From positions 42,121 through 106,120 of the forward strand of contig CALXGQ010000030.1 in NCBI GenBank assembly GCA_944387895.1: a DNA stretch of 64,000 bases, written 5' to 3'. Positions 5,803-14,573 of the stretch are shown in pieces (the first letter of the stretch is position 1; every line of letters begins with the position of its first letter). The notes under the pieces are model-generated. The model was given only the letters and a program-made list of their open reading frames with translations, had not been told where the DNA came from and ran no database searches. A program made the position numbers and the translations under genes. The DNA comes from an uncultured Clostridia bacterium (GTDB taxonomy: Bacteria; Bacillota; Clostridia; Oscillospirales; QAKW01).

Positions 5803-7597
5803 GGAGCTCCACCTCCTCGTTCTGATGGGCGATGCGGTAGATTTCCGCATAGTAGCCGTTCAGCGCCAGCAGCTCCTCATGTTTGCCGCGTTCGGTGATT
5901 CTTCCGTTTTGCAGGATGATGATTTCATCGGCGTCCTGAACCGAGGAAATCCGCTGGGCGACGATGACCTTGATTTTATTGGTGATTTTTCGCAGCTCCT
6001 GCAATATGGAAACCTCGGTTTCCATATCCACGGCGGAAGTGGTGTCGTCGAGAATGATCAGGGAGGAATCCTTGGCAACCGCCCGGGCCAGCGCGATCCG
6101 CTGGCGCTGGCCGCCGGAAAGGCCGATGCCCCGCTCGCCGATGATGGTGTCGTAGCCGTCGGAGAGCTTTTCGATAAAGTCCGCCGCCTGGGCGGTCTCC
6201 GCCATCTGGCGCACCATCTCCTCCGACATATCCGGATTGGAATAGGCGATGTTGCTGTCGATGGTATCGGAAAAGAGGAAAACGTCCTGGGTGGCTATGG
6301 CGATTTCCCTGCGCAGCTTTTGCAGGTCGATGCGCCGGGCGTTGACCCCGTTGATGTAGATGGCGCCCTCCGTTGGATCATAGAGCCGGATCAGCAGCGA
6401 GATCAGAATGGTCTTTCCGGCGCCGGTCGGCCCCATGATGGCCAGCGTCTGGCCGGTGCTGATCTTCAGGTTGATGTGATCCAGGATCCGGCACCCGTCC
6501 AGCTCCAGAGAAACGTCGCGAAATTCGATGGTTTTGATCCGGCCGTGCTTGCTCTGCAGCTCGCTGGCGTTCCCCACGTCCGGCTCCGTGGTGTAAAGCC
6601 CGTAGATCTTATTGGCGGAAACAAGAACCTGCTGCGTCACGCTAATCAGCGTGGTAATGGAGCGCACAGGCTCCTGCAAGTTGAAAACGAAGGTGTTGAA
6701 AATGGTCAGCATACCGACCGTCATCTCCCCCCGGATGACGTAGATCGCGGCTACGCACAGCCCGAAGATGGACATCAGCCGGGCGGTCAGATGCAGCGGG
6801 GTGGAAAAATACAGGCGTTTTTTGGCGTTGTCGATGGCGATATCCTGATATTCCGTGCTCAGCTTGTTCAGCCGCTGGTTTTCGTAATCCTCCCGGGCAA
6901 AGGCCTTTACCACCCGGTACGCGCCCAGATTTTCATTCACATAGACGTTCATTTCGCTGAATTTATCACGCAGCCGCTTATGGAGCAGCCGGGTATAGCG
7001 AAAAATCACGAAGCTTAGCACCGCAAAAACCGGCAGAAAGGCCGTGAGCATCAGCGTGAGGGTCGTGTTGTAATAGAAAAGCATATAAAGGGTAAAGATA
7101 AAAAGAGAAATATTTTTGACCCAGTCGTAGGCGTAGGAGCAGATCATGGATTCGATCAGGCTGATGTCGGAGGTCATGTTTGCGATCAGCTCGCCGCTGG
7201 GCATATGGGCGTAGAAATCCGCGCTCAGGGTCTGCAGCTTTTCATAGAGCGCCATACGAATGCGGCCGCTGGTCTGAAAAGCGATGCGATGCAGGAGAAT
7301 ATGAACAAGATAGCGTAAACCGGTGGAAAAAAGCGAGATGGCAACAACGCCCAGCACATACCGGATCAGCATCTCCGCCTTATCCATTCCAACCTGGATG
7401 CCAAGCACCCGCTCGATCCAGGTAATGGAGGTTTCCCCTTCCAGAACGTGGTCTACCAGATTACCGATCAGGATCGTCGGCAGCAGGACGATCAGGCCGA
7501 TCAGGGCGACCATCAGGAGGAGGAAAAAGAAGAGGAATTTCTTTCCGTGCATATTTGAGAAGATGAAACGAATCGATTTCATAAGTTCAAAAAGCAT
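5795..7597 (-). CDS. Heterodimeric ABC exporter, subunit with degenerate ATPase motifs
   Basis: A 600-aa half-transporter with six membrane helices (about 15-320) and an ATPase domain carrying Walker A GPTGAGKTI and an intact signature LSGGQRQR. Two catalytic positions differ from consensus: Walker B reads LIILDDTTSAVD (Asp in place of Glu) and the switch histidine is Gln (IVAQRISS). This is the pattern of the degenerate-site subunit in heterodimeric exporters, and it matches the consensus subunit encoded immediately downstream. I chose ATG at 7597 (MLFELMKSIRF); GGAGG lies 14 bases upstream, rather far, so an inner ATG at 7582 is possible. Confidence 0.9.
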   Translation of the reverse strand: MLFELMKSIRFIFSNMHGKKFLFFFLLLMVALIGLIVLLPTILIGNLVDHVLEGETSITWIERVLGIQVGMDKAEMLIRYVLGVVAISLFSTGLRYLVHILLHRIAFQTSGRIRMALYEKLQTLSADFYAHMPSGELIANMTSDISLIESMICSYAYDWVKNISLFIFTLYMLFYYNTTLTLMLTAFLPVFAVLSFVIFRYTRLLHKRLRDKFSEMNVYVNENLGAYRVVKAFAREDYENQRLNKLSTEYQDIAIDNAKKRLYFSTPLHLTARLMSIFGLCVAAIYVIRGEMTVGMLTIFNTFVFNLQEPVRSITTLISVTQQVLVSANKIYGLYTTEPDVGNASELQSKHGRIKTIEFRDVSLELDGCRILDHINLKISTGQTLAIMGPTGAGKTILISLLIRLYDPTEGAIYINGVNARRIDLQKLRREIAIATQDVFLFSDTIDSNIAYSNPDMSEEMVRQMAETAQAADFIEKLSDGYDTIIGERGIGLSGGQRQRIALARAVAKDSSLIILDDTTSAVDMETEVSILQELRKITNKIKVIVAQRISSVQDADEIIILQNGRITERGKHEELLALNGYYAEIYRIAHQNEEVELHG

Positions 7598-7688
7598 GGG
7601 CGCATGGCGTTCCTCCTGCGGAAGAACGCGGCTCGTTCCCGGCCGAAAAAGCGCCCGCAAAAGCGCGGCCGGGAAAACCCCTTTTCCG

Positions 7689-7710
7689 GAAGCGGAGCGT
7701 GCTCCGCTTC
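7689..7710. other. Stable hairpin in the ABC exporter leader
   Basis: GAAGCGGAGC/GCTCCGCTTC form a 10-bp perfect hairpin with a 2-base loop in the roughly 155-base leader of the exporter operon; a second, weaker stem (CCGGAAAA/TTTTCCCGG) adjoins on the minus strand. No T run follows, so it is not a standard terminator. It may stabilise or attenuate the mRNA. Confidence 0.5.
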
Positions 7711-7758
7711 TTGCTATCTCACATCGGCTTCTCCCCCCTGCATGCCTTTTCACCGCCT

Positions 7759-7786
7759 ATTATATAAGAAAAAATGTATTTTTCAA
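7759..7786 (-). promoter_or_regulatory. ABC exporter operon promoter
   Basis: TTGAAA (7781-7786), 16 bases, TATAAT (7759-7764) on the minus strand, about 160 bases before the first ATG. Confidence 0.75.
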
Positions 7787-7844
7787 CCCTTTTTCGGAAA
7801 TTGATGAAAATAAATATTTCTTCCATCAATTCCGTGTGAAAAGC

Positions 7845-7873
7845 TTTACTTTTTGTAAATTCTGTTATATAAT
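7845..7873 (+). promoter_or_regulatory. Promoter of the kinase-galE operon
   Basis: TTTACT (7845-7850), 17 bases, TATAAT (7868-7873), followed by AAAGGAGATCGCAT and the kinase ATG. It is divergent from the ABC exporter promoter. Confidence 0.7.
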
Positions 7874-7901
7874 GAGATGAAAAAACAAAAGGAGATCGCA
7901 T

Positions 7902-8957
7902 ATGCTATCAGCGAAAGAATATTTTTCAGAGCTTTATCGCGAGATGCCGAAGCCGATCCTGGTATATGACGCAGAGGGGCAGCTGTTATTCAGCACTTCT
8001 TCTGTCGGCGCGCTGCTGGCGCGGGTCGGGCAGGAATCGGAGTCGGCTTTGCTGACATATGCGGTGCGGCAGGAGGCGCAGCGCTGTATCGGCGAGCAGC
8101 GCGCCGCCGCGGTGCCGGTGGAGGCGGGGGAGGAGCAGCTTCTGCTTTTTATGACGCCCGTTTCATACGAAGGCCGGCCGTATCTGATCCTGGAGCCGCA
8201 GCTTCCGGCGCGGGATCCTGAAAGAGCGGCGGAGCTGCGGATTCTGCGCAATGCGCGGGGCAAGCTTTCGGGGCACCTCAACGCCATTTACGGCGTGGCG
8301 CAGAAGCTGGGTCTGGATTCCCCCGAGGGAAAAATCCTGAGCAGCGAAACCCGCCGGATCCTCCGCATGGTCAACCACCTTTACCAGCTGCTTGACCGGG
8401 AGGGGACGACGGAATACCGGACCAAGGTGGACGTCGGCCGGTTTGTTTCCTCCTTTCTTCGGAACCTTTCCGATATTCATCCGGGGCTTGCGGTGATAAC
8501 GGCGCCTTTTGAGCAGGATCTGACGGCGGAAATGATGCCGGAGGATATGGAGCTGATTCTGGGCACGCTGATCAGCAATGCCTTCCGGTTCGGGGGGAAA
8601 ACGGTGTGGGTGCGCACCTATCGATCCGGGGATCGGATCTATATTACCGTCTGCGACGACGGACCCGGCGTCGCGGCGCCGGACAGACTTTTTGAATGGG
8701 GCTACCGCACAGCGGACGCCAGAGGCGTAAAAGGGCTGGGCTTCGGCCTGGCCATGGCGCGGGAGCTGGCGAACCGGCAGGGCGCCGCGCTGCTTTATGA
8801 GCGGGAGGAGGGGCAGACCCTGTTTCATATCGTTCTGAAGGCGGCGGAGCTTCTGCCGGGCATGAAGCTGGCCGACTGGCAGCCGGAATCGCTGGAAAAC
8901 AGCCTTTCTCAGATGCGAATCGAAATGAGTGATTATATAAAGGAGATGGAAGAATGA
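7902..8957 (+). CDS. Soluble orphan sensor histidine kinase
   Basis: The product is 351 aa with no membrane segment, so it is cytosolic. Residues about 5-100 look like a PAS-type sensor ([18 protein letters not shown]). The phosphorylated histidine is probably H125 in [11 protein letters not shown], an atypical H-box. The HATPase domain is clear: N-box LISNAFRFG (N226), G1 CDDGPG (about 252-256) and G2 GLGFGLAMA (about 278-286). No response regulator adjoins. In Clostridia, orphan soluble kinases are candidates for direct phosphorylation of Spo0A, and spo0A lies about 4 kb upstream; this link is inference only. Its stop overlaps the galE start by 4 bases. Confidence 0.85.
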   Translation: MLSAKEYFSELYREMPKPILVYDAEGQLLFSTSSVGALLARVGQESESALLTYAVRQEAQRCIGEQRAAAVPVEAGEEQLLLFMTPVSYEGRPYLILEPQLPARDPERAAELRILRNARGKLSGHLNAIYGVAQKLGLDSPEGKILSSETRRILRMVNHLYQLLDREGTTEYRTKVDVGRFVSSFLRNLSDIHPGLAVITAPFEQDLTAEMMPEDMELILGTLISNAFRFGGKTVWVRTYRSGDRIYITVCDDGPGVAAPDRLFEWGYRTADARGVKGLGFGLAMARELANRQGAALLYEREEGQTLFHIVLKAAELLPGMKLADWQPESLENSLSQMRIEMSDYIKEMEE

Positions 8958-9967
8958 AGGTATTGGTAACGGGCGGAGCCGGCTATATCGGCACCCATAC
9001 GGTGGTAGAGCTGCTGAACGCCGGGCATGAGGTTGTGGTTTTTGATAATTTCTACAACAGCAAGCCCAAGGCGCTGGAGCGGGTACGCCAGATCACGGGG
9101 AAGGATTTCAAATTCTACGAAGCGGATATGCTGGATCGGGCGGCGATGGATAAACTGTTCGCCGCTGAGAAAATCGACGCGGTCATCCATTTTGCCGGGC
9201 TGAAAGCGGTGGGCGAGAGCTGCCAGAAGCCCTGGGAATACTACAACAACAATATCGTCGGCACCCTGAACATTCTGGCGGCCATGAAGAAAAACGGCGT
9301 AAAGCGGTTTGTCTTTTCGTCCTCCGCAACGGTGTATGGAGATAGTAAGGTTGTCCCGGTAAAGGAAGATTTTCCCACCAGCGCGACCAATCCATACGGG
9401 CAGACCAAGCTGATGCAGGAGGTCATGCTGACCGATATCGCCAAGGCCGATCCGGAGATGACGGTTACGTTGCTGCGGTATTTCAACCCGGTGGGCGCCC
9501 ATGAGAGCGGCCTGATCGGGGAGGATCCCCAGGGCATTCCCAATAACCTGACGCCCTATATCTCTCAGGTGGCGATCGGCAAGCGCCCCTGCCTTTCCGT
9601 TTTCGGCGGGGACTACAATACCCACGACGGAACCGGCGTTCGGGACTATATCCACGTGGTGGATCTGGCCAAGGGTCATATCAAGGCTCTGGAGGGTCAG
9701 CAGGGAAAAACCGGCGTATACATTTATAATCTGGGCACCGGCGAGGGCTACAGCGTTTTGGATGTTGTTCACGCCTTTGAGAAGGCCAGCGGCGTGAAGA
9801 TCCCCTATAAAATTGTGGATCGCCGGCCGGGGGACGTGGAAACCCTTTATGCCGATACCGAAAAGGCCAGAAAAGAGATTGGCTTTGTTGCGGAAAAGAA
9901 TCTCGACGATATGTGCCGCGATCTTTGGAACTGGCAGAAAAACAATCCGGACGGATTCGGCGCATAA
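8954..9967 (+). CDS. galE: UDP-glucose 4-epimerase
   Basis: A 337-aa extended short-chain dehydrogenase. The N-terminus has the NAD-binding motif GGAGYIG, the catalytic serine/tyrosine region FSSSATVYG is followed by YGQTK, and the C-terminal signature DYIHVVDLA is typical of GalE. It interconverts UDP-glucose and UDP-galactose, for galactose use or for making cell-wall and exopolysaccharide sugars. The gene starts with ATGA overlapping the kinase stop, which is unusual company for galE and means the two are coexpressed. A terminator follows. Confidence 0.96.
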   Translation: MKVLVTGGAGYIGTHTVVELLNAGHEVVVFDNFYNSKPKALERVRQITGKDFKFYEADMLDRAAMDKLFAAEKIDAVIHFAGLKAVGESCQKPWEYYNNNIVGTLNILAAMKKNGVKRFVFSSSATVYGDSKVVPVKEDFPTSATNPYGQTKLMQEVMLTDIAKADPEMTVTLLRYFNPVGAHESGLIGEDPQGIPNNLTPYISQVAIGKRPCLSVFGGDYNTHDGTGVRDYIHVVDLAKGHIKALEGQQGKTGVYIYNLGTGEGYSVLDVVHAFEKASGVKIPYKIVDRRPGDVETLYADTEKARKEIGFVAEKNLDDMCRDLWNWQKNNPDGFGA

Positions 9968-10027
9968 CGCCGCCCGATCTGCCCGCAGGGATGGGGATCC
10001 CTCCGGGCGACGGCTGAAAATAGAAAG

Positions 10028-10055
10028 CCCTGCGGCTTTGGCCGCAGGGTCTTTT
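10028..10055. terminator. Bidirectional terminator between galE and the amidase gene
   Basis: Stem CCCTGCGGC/GCCGCAGGG (10028-10036/10041-10049) with loop TTTG. TCTTTT follows on the plus strand and a weaker T-rich stretch on the minus strand. The genes converge here. Confidence 0.8.
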
Positions 10056-10621
10056 CATGCAAGGTCGAAGTAGCGCAGCATCCCGTTGTAGATCCCCCGG
10101 GCAAAACCGTCGGGATCCTGGCTCATTTTGCGGGCGTCTTCGGCGTTGGTGATAAAACCGAGCTCCACCAGAACCGCCGGCATGGCGGTGCGGCGCAGAA
10201 CATAGAGGGAGGGATTGGTTTTGACCCCCAGATCCTTCATGTCCATTTCCGTAACGATCCCGCTTTGAATGGCCTCCGCCAGATCGTGGGCCTGGCCGGA
10301 AGCGCTGTAGGTATAAACCTCGGTGCCGTTGACCTCCGGATTGGTGGAGGCGTTGGCGTGGATGCTGATAAAATAATCGGCGGGCCATTCGTTGGCAATG
10401 CGTACCCGCTCCCGCAGGCTGGAGGCGTTGGAGGTGCCTAAAACCTCCGTCGGCGTATTGCGGGTCAGCCGGACTTCAAAATTGCCGTTGGCCCGCAGCA
10501 GCTCCGCCAGCTTCTGCGCCACCTCGTAATTGATGTCCTGCTCCCGCAGGCCGTTTCCCTCCGCGCCGGCATTGACGCCCTGGGGATTATGCCCTGCGTC
10601 GATCACAACTTTGATAGCCAT
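10055..10621 (-). CDS. N-acetylmuramoyl-L-alanine amidase, CwlD-like
   Basis: A 188-aa Amidase_3 zinc enzyme that cuts the bond between MurNAc and the stem peptide. Ligands and catalytic residues are visible in order: His in VVIDAGHN, Glu in GLREQDIN, His in FISIHAN and the general-base Glu in LVELGFI. It closely resembles the catalytic domain of CwlD, which makes muramic lactam in spore cortex, and Spo0A in this window shows sporulation control. Unlike typical CwlD it has no signal peptide or membrane anchor: the protein starts straight at MAIKVVIDAGHN. An in-frame ATG 8 codons upstream adds no signal peptide either. It may need lysis-type or non-classical release. Confidence 0.88.
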   Translation of the reverse strand: MAIKVVIDAGHNPQGVNAGAEGNGLREQDINYEVAQKLAELLRANGNFEVRLTRNTPTEVLGTSNASSLRERVRIANEWPADYFISIHANASTNPEVNGTEVYTYSASGQAHDLAEAIQSGIVTEMDMKDLGVKTNPSLYVLRRTAMPAVLVELGFITNAEDARKMSQDPDGFARGIYNGMLRYFDLA

Positions 10622-10803
10622 GTCTTGATAACAACTCCTTTCCATATAATTTATGGGAGAACGCTCCGAATGATACGAAAAGGTTGGCGGGATGCGAGAA
10701 GAATAAGGGGAAAACGTGATATTTATGTAAAATTTACAATTTGTTCAACACCTGTAATTATTTAAAGTGTATTATAAATTTGAAATTTTTAACAGGTACA
10801 GGG

Positions 10804-11646
10804 GTGAAGGATTTGTTTGGTTACGTTGTGGCCAATATGGAAAAACTGAATGAATCGCAGAAGGGCATTTACCGCGGTTATTACTGCGGTCTTTGCCGGA
10901 GCCTGAAGAAGCAGTTCGGCAACTTCGGGCGCCTGACGCTGAACTATGATATGACCTTTATGATTTTGCTTCTGGCGGATCTTTTAGATCCGGAAACGAA
11001 GGAGCATACCGGCCGGTGCGCCGTGCATCCCGGGAAGGAGCGGGTGATGCTGGAAAACGAGCTGATCGACTACGGCGCCGCCATGAACATCCTGCTTGCT
11101 TATTATAATTTGATGGACGACTGGAAGGATGAGGGCAAAAAATCAGCCCGCACGGCCGCAAAGCATCTCGCCCGGTTCATGCCCGGCATCGAGGAAAAAT
11201 ATCCGCGTCAGGCCCGGGCCGTGCGAGAAGGGATGGCGGAGCTGGACGCGGAAGAGAGCAGAAGTCCGCGGGATCTGGATACGGCCGCCAATATTTTCGG
11301 GCGGCTTTTAGGGCAGCTATTCGTCTATCGGAAGGATTTCTGGGCCGAGGACTGCCGCGCCTTCGGCGAGGGACTGGGGCGTTTTGTCTATTGGATGGAC
11401 GCCTATGAGGATCTGCCGAAGGATATGAAAAAAAACCGGTATAATCCGCTGGCGCTGATTTACGGTCAGCCGGATTATGAAGACCGGGTGGCGGAAATGC
11501 TGAAGGATACGCTTGGCGAATGCGCGCTGATTTTAGAGCGGCTGCCGCTGGTCGAGCATCTGGAGATTTTGAGGAACGTGCTGTATTCCGGCGTATGGAG
11601 CCGGTATAATCAACTGAAAAAAGCGGGAAAAGGAGAAAGGAAATGA
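10804..11646 (+). CDS. DUF5685 family protein
   Basis: A 280-aa protein that I assign to the DUF5685 family from its N-terminal pattern (FGYV, then [11 protein letters not shown] with Cys28 and Cys31) and its all-helical character. No membrane helix is present. Helices carry conserved-looking acid and histidine residues ([32 protein letters not shown]), the kind of pattern seen in helical metal- or prenyl-binding enzymes, but function is unknown. The start is taken as GTG at 10804 after ACAGG; TTG at 10813 is the alternative. It leads an operon with a DnaJ-domain protein (4-base overlap) and a zinc-ribbon membrane protein. Confidence 0.75.
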   Translation: MKDLFGYVVANMEKLNESQKGIYRGYYCGLCRSLKKQFGNFGRLTLNYDMTFMILLLADLLDPETKEHTGRCAVHPGKERVMLENELIDYGAAMNILLAYYNLMDDWKDEGKKSARTAAKHLARFMPGIEEKYPRQARAVREGMAELDAEESRSPRDLDTAANIFGRLLGQLFVYRKDFWAEDCRAFGEGLGRFVYWMDAYEDLPKDMKKNRYNPLALIYGQPDYEDRVAEMLKDTLGECALILERLPLVEHLEILRNVLYSGVWSRYNQLKKAGKGERK

Positions 11647-12227
11647 GCCGTGATCCATATAGCGTGCTGGGGGTATCCCCCGACGCTACGGACGATGAAA
11701 TCAAAAAAGCATATCGTAAACTGGCCAAGCAATATCATCCCGATATCCATCCGGATCGGGAGTTTGCCGAAAAAAAGATGGCGGAGATCAACGCCGCCTA
11801 CGACGCGATCCTGAATCAGCGCCAGGGCAAGACGATGGGCGGTTTTGGCAGCGCCGGCGGCTATACGCAGGATCCCGGGCAGGGCTCCACGCCGGAGATG
11901 ACGGCAGTACGCCATTATCTGCATTACCGCCGCTATCGGGAGGCCTTCAATGTTCTCAACCGGATCGAAAAGAGGGACGCGGAATGGTATTTTCTTTCGG
12001 CCTACGCCCATGCCGGCGTCGGAAATCGCACCCAGGCTCTGGAATTTGCACGCAAAGCGGTGCAGATGGAACCGGGAAATCCGGAATATCAGGCCTTTTT
12101 GGAGCAGCTTCAAAGATCGGGGATGGCCTACGAAACCTACGGCCGCGGGTTTGATATGCCCCAGAGCGGCGTCAGCCCGATTTGTATGGGGCTGTGCCTG
12201 GCCAAGCTGTGCTGCCCCTACTGCTGA
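11643..12227 (+). CDS. J-domain protein with TPR-like region and Cys-rich tail
   Basis: A 194-aa protein. Residues 3-60 are a J domain with the essential HPD motif (H32-P33-D34), which would stimulate DnaK. It lacks the zinc-finger and C-terminal domains of DnaJ, so it is a type III J protein. Residues 85-160 look like one or two TPR units ([26 protein letters not shown]). The C-terminus has four Cys within about 14 residues, ending CPYC. The gene starts ATGA, overlapping the DUF5685 stop. The partner client is probably the neighbouring Cys-containing DUF5685 protein or a membrane target; that is inference. Confidence 0.88.
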   Translation: MSRDPYSVLGVSPDATDDEIKKAYRKLAKQYHPDIHPDREFAEKKMAEINAAYDAILNQRQGKTMGGFGSAGGYTQDPGQGSTPEMTAVRHYLHYRRYREAFNVLNRIEKRDAEWYFLSAYAHAGVGNRTQALEFARKAVQMEPGNPEYQAFLEQLQRSGMAYETYGRGFDMPQSGVSPICMGLCLAKLCCPYC

Positions 12228-12262
12228 GGCAATAAGGATTTGAGGAAAGGTTATGGATATCA

Positions 12263-12658
12263 ATGAAATTTCGTAATCGGATGGCCCGCTTCATGGCCGG
12301 GCGCTACGGCGTGGATCAGCTGAACCGCGCTCTTTTTTGGATCTATCTGGCCTGCGTGATTCTGGCCTTGTTTTTTTGGCCGTTTAATATTGTCGCGCTG
12401 GCGCTGGTGGTCTGGCTTTTTTTCCGGATGCTTTCCAAAAACATCTATAAAAGACAGGCGGAAAACCAGAAATACCTGCGCCTGACCGGCAAAATTACCG
12501 GCTGGTTCCGGCTGCGGAAAAAGATGTTTTCCGAGCGCAAAACCCATCGGTACCGGAAATGCCCCCATTGCCGGGCGGTTGTGCGCCTGCCCTACCGAAA
12601 GGGCCGCCATACGGTTTGCTGCCCGAAATGTCGGCAGGATTTCAACGTCAGGATCTGA
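12263..12658 (+). CDS. Small membrane protein with C-terminal zinc ribbon
   Basis: A 131-aa protein. Two close hydrophobic segments (about 23-38 and 40-54, one hairpin or two helices) are followed by a basic linker and a zinc ribbon near the C-terminus: CPHC, then CCPKC about 20 residues later. The ribbon would face the cytoplasm. GAGGAAAGG lies 12 bases before the ATG. It is third in the operon after DUF5685 and the J-domain gene and is followed by a terminator. No family name is recognised. Confidence 0.7.
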   Translation: MKFRNRMARFMAGRYGVDQLNRALFWIYLACVILALFFWPFNIVALALVVWLFFRMLSKNIYKRQAENQKYLRLTGKITGWFRLRKKMFSERKTHRYRKCPHCRAVVRLPYRKGRHTVCCPKCRQDFNVRI

Positions 12659-12675
12659 GGATATGTTTTTTCAGA

Positions 12676-12712
12676 AAGCCGCCTTTGCGCTGATGCGCAA
12701 AAGCGGCTTTTC
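12676..12712 (+). terminator. Terminator of the DUF5685 operon
   Basis: A hairpin built from AAAGCCGC/GCGGCTTTT and TTTGCGC/GCGCAAA around a TGAT loop, ending in a short T run. Confidence 0.7.
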
Positions 12713-12747
12713 AAATCTGGACAAAGCAGAAAAAAGCAAAAGAGGTC

Positions 12748-12776
12748 TTGCAAAACCGCCGGCAGGGCGGTATAAT
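12748..12776 (+). promoter_or_regulatory. Thiamine operon promoter
   Basis: TTGCAA (12748-12753), 17 bases, TATAAT (12771-12776), directly upstream of the TPP riboswitch. Confidence 0.8.
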
Positions 12777-12792
12777 AGAAAAAAATAAAAAA

Positions 12793-12876
12793 ACGGGGAG
12801 CTTGTGGGACAGGCTGAGAGGAAGGTACGACCTTCGACCCATGAACCTGATTTGGATAATGCCAACGTAGGGATTT
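12793..12876 (+). ncRNA. TPP riboswitch (THI element)
   Basis: The conserved THI-box elements appear in order: GGGGAGC at the 5' side, CTGAGAGG, GACCC, then ACCTGATTTGGATAATGCC and GTAGGGA. These form the pyrimidine- and pyrophosphate-binding arms that bind thiamine pyrophosphate. It stands between the promoter and thiS, so it should shut down the whole biosynthetic operon when TPP is plentiful. Confidence 0.97.
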
Positions 12877-12878
12877 CT

Positions 12879-12934
12879 GGAAAACAGAATGGATAGAGCG
12901 GGAAGCGGTCCGTCGGGGCGGTTTTCCGTTTTTT
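12879..12934 (+). terminator. Candidate expression platform of the TPP riboswitch
   Basis: GGAAAAC (12879-12885) can pair with GTTTTCC (12921-12927), and six T follow at 12929-12934. This would be the ligand-dependent terminator before thiS. The loop of about 35 bases is large and may hold an inner hairpin, so the exact fold is uncertain. Confidence 0.5.
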
Positions 12935-12951
12935 GCGTTATGGAGGAAATG

Positions 12952-13146
12952 ATGGTACGAATCAACGGAGAATGGCAGGATCTTGCCGGAAAAAGTCTGG
13001 CGGCCTTTTTGGCGGAGAGCGCCTATGATCTCGGGCGCATCGCCGTGGAGCGCAACGGCGAGATCATTCCGAAATCCCGGTATGCCGAAACGGTGCTGGA
13101 AGAGGGCGACGCGGTGGAGATCGTCGGATTTGTGGGAGGCGGTTGA
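12952..13146 (+). CDS. thiS: Sulfur carrier protein ThiS
   Basis: A 64-aa beta-grasp protein ending in the essential Gly-Gly (FVGGG), which is adenylated by ThiF and converted to a thiocarboxylate that donates sulfur to the thiazole ring. TGGAGG ends 5 bases before the second of two adjacent ATGs, which I take as the start. It is the first gene of the thiamine operon, 1 base upstream of thiF. Confidence 0.95.
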   Translation: MVRINGEWQDLAGKSLAAFLAESAYDLGRIAVERNGEIIPKSRYAETVLEEGDAVEIVGFVGGG

Positions 13147-13147
13147 G

Positions 13148-13780
13148 ATGATTCCAACGAAGGAGGAGCTGCAAAAGGCGCTGGAGCAGCGCTACGGAGC
13201 GGCGTTGTATCGCCGGATCGCGGAAGCCGCCGTCGCGGTATGCGGGCTGGGCGGGCTGGGCTCTCATATTGCGATGGCTCTGGCCCGGGCGGGCGTGGGG
13301 CGCCTGATCCTGGTGGACTACGACCGGGTGGAGGCGGGCAATCTGCATCGCCAGCTTTATACAGCGGAGCAGGTGGGGTGGCTGAAAACCGAGGCGCTGG
13401 CCGAGGTGCTGAAGGCGGCGGCGCCGTATTTGGCGATAGAAAAGCACGCCCTTCGGCTGACAGCGCAGAATCTGGAACCCCTTTCCGGAGCCGGGATCAT
13501 CTGCGAGGCTTTCGACTGCCCGGAAGCCAAGGCGATGCTAGTGAATCAGGTGGCGGAGCGCTGGCCGGAAAAGTACCTGATTTCCGGCAGCGGCATGGCG
13601 GGGCTCGGCTCCGCCAACAGCATCCGCACCCGCCGGATCACGCCGCGGTTTTATCTCTGCGGCGACGGCGTCAGCGAAGGGGGCTCCGGAATGGGGCTGG
13701 TATCCAGCCGGGTGATGCTCTGCGCCGCCCATCAGGCTCACGCGGCGCTGCGGATCCTGGCTGGAGAATTTGACGTATAG
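13148..13780 (+). CDS. thiF: ThiS adenylyltransferase ThiF
   Basis: A 210-aa E1-like enzyme. It has the nucleotide-binding motif [23 protein letters not shown], which binds ATP and magnesium, and the C-terminal block [11 protein letters not shown] typical of short ThiF proteins of anaerobes. It activates the C-terminus of ThiS with ATP. The gene begins 1 base after the thiS stop, and its stop precedes the thiG ATG by 13 bases. Confidence 0.93.
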   Translation: MIPTKEELQKALEQRYGAALYRRIAEAAVAVCGLGGLGSHIAMALARAGVGRLILVDYDRVEAGNLHRQLYTAEQVGWLKTEALAEVLKAAAPYLAIEKHALRLTAQNLEPLSGAGIICEAFDCPEAKAMLVNQVAERWPEKYLISGSGMAGLGSANSIRTRRITPRFYLCGDGVSEGGSGMGLVSSRVMLCAAHQAHAALRILAGEFDV

Positions 13781-13793
13781 GGAGGAATATACC

Positions 13794-14564
13794 ATGAAAA
13801 AAGATCCATTGATCATCGGCGGGCACGTTTTTGAATCCCGCTTCATTCTGGGCTCCGGGAAATATTCGCTGGGGCTGATCAAAGCGGCGGTGCGGGACGC
13901 GGGCGCCGAAATCATCACGCTGGCTTTGCGCCGCGCCAATACGAAGGAGCAGGAAAACATTCTGGATTTCATTCCGGAGGGGGTGACGCTGCTGCCCAAT
14001 ACCTCCGGCGCCCGCAATGCCGAGGAAGCGGTTCGGATCGCGCGGCTGGCGCGGGAGCTGGGGTGCGGAAATTTTGTCAAGATCGAGATCATGCGGGATT
14101 CCAAATACCTGTTCCCGGACAACGAGGAAACGGTTCGGGCGACCGCCCGGCTGGCGGAGGATGGATTTGTGGTGCTGCCGTATATGTATCCCGATTTGAA
14201 TACGGCGCGGGATCTGGTGTCTGCCGGAGCCGCCGCCGTCATGCCGCTGGCGTCGCCCATCGGATCCAATAAAGGGCTGGCGACCAGGGATTTTATTCAG
14301 ATCCTGATCGATGAAATCGAGCTTCCGGTCATTGTGGACGCCGGGATCGGGCGCCCTTCCCAGGCCTGCGAAGCGATGGAGATGGGCGCGGCGGCGATCA
14401 TGGCCAATACGGCGCTGGCCACCGCCGGAGATCTGCCGCTGATGGCCGCCGCCTTCCGGCAGGCGATCGAGGCGGGGCGCAAGGCGTATCTTTCCGGGCT
14501 GGGGCGGGTGTTGAGCCGGGGCGCTTCCGCCTCCGATCCCCTCACCGGATTTCTGCGGGATTGA
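13794..14564 (+). CDS. thiG: Thiazole synthase ThiG
   Basis: A 256-aa TIM barrel. Family landmarks include FILGSGKY near the N-terminus, the Schiff-base lysine in FVKIEIM, and the phosphate-binding [11 protein letters not shown] and [12 protein letters not shown]. It joins deoxyxylulose phosphate, dehydroglycine and the ThiS thiocarboxylate to make the thiazole phosphate. GGAGGAATATACC precedes the ATG. Dehydroglycine would come from ThiH, encoded next. Confidence 0.96.
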   Translation: MKKDPLIIGGHVFESRFILGSGKYSLGLIKAAVRDAGAEIITLALRRANTKEQENILDFIPEGVTLLPNTSGARNAEEAVRIARLARELGCGNFVKIEIMRDSKYLFPDNEETVRATARLAEDGFVVLPYMYPDLNTARDLVSAGAAAVMPLASPIGSNKGLATRDFIQILIDEIELPVIVDAGIGRPSQACEAMEMGAAAIMANTALATAGDLPLMAAAFRQAIEAGRKAYLSGLGRVLSRGASASDPLTGFLRD

Positions 14565-14573
14565 GGCACGGTC

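Noticed and set aside
4090..7018. Long plus-strand frames (up to 409 aa) inside the ABC exporter genes
   Set aside because: Antisense shadows of GC-biased codons; products lack known motifs and start sites.
10725..10800. Promoter for the DUF5685 operon in the AT-rich stretch
   Set aside because: TATTATAAAT is a fair -10 box but no acceptable -35 box lies at the right distance, so I did not annotate it.
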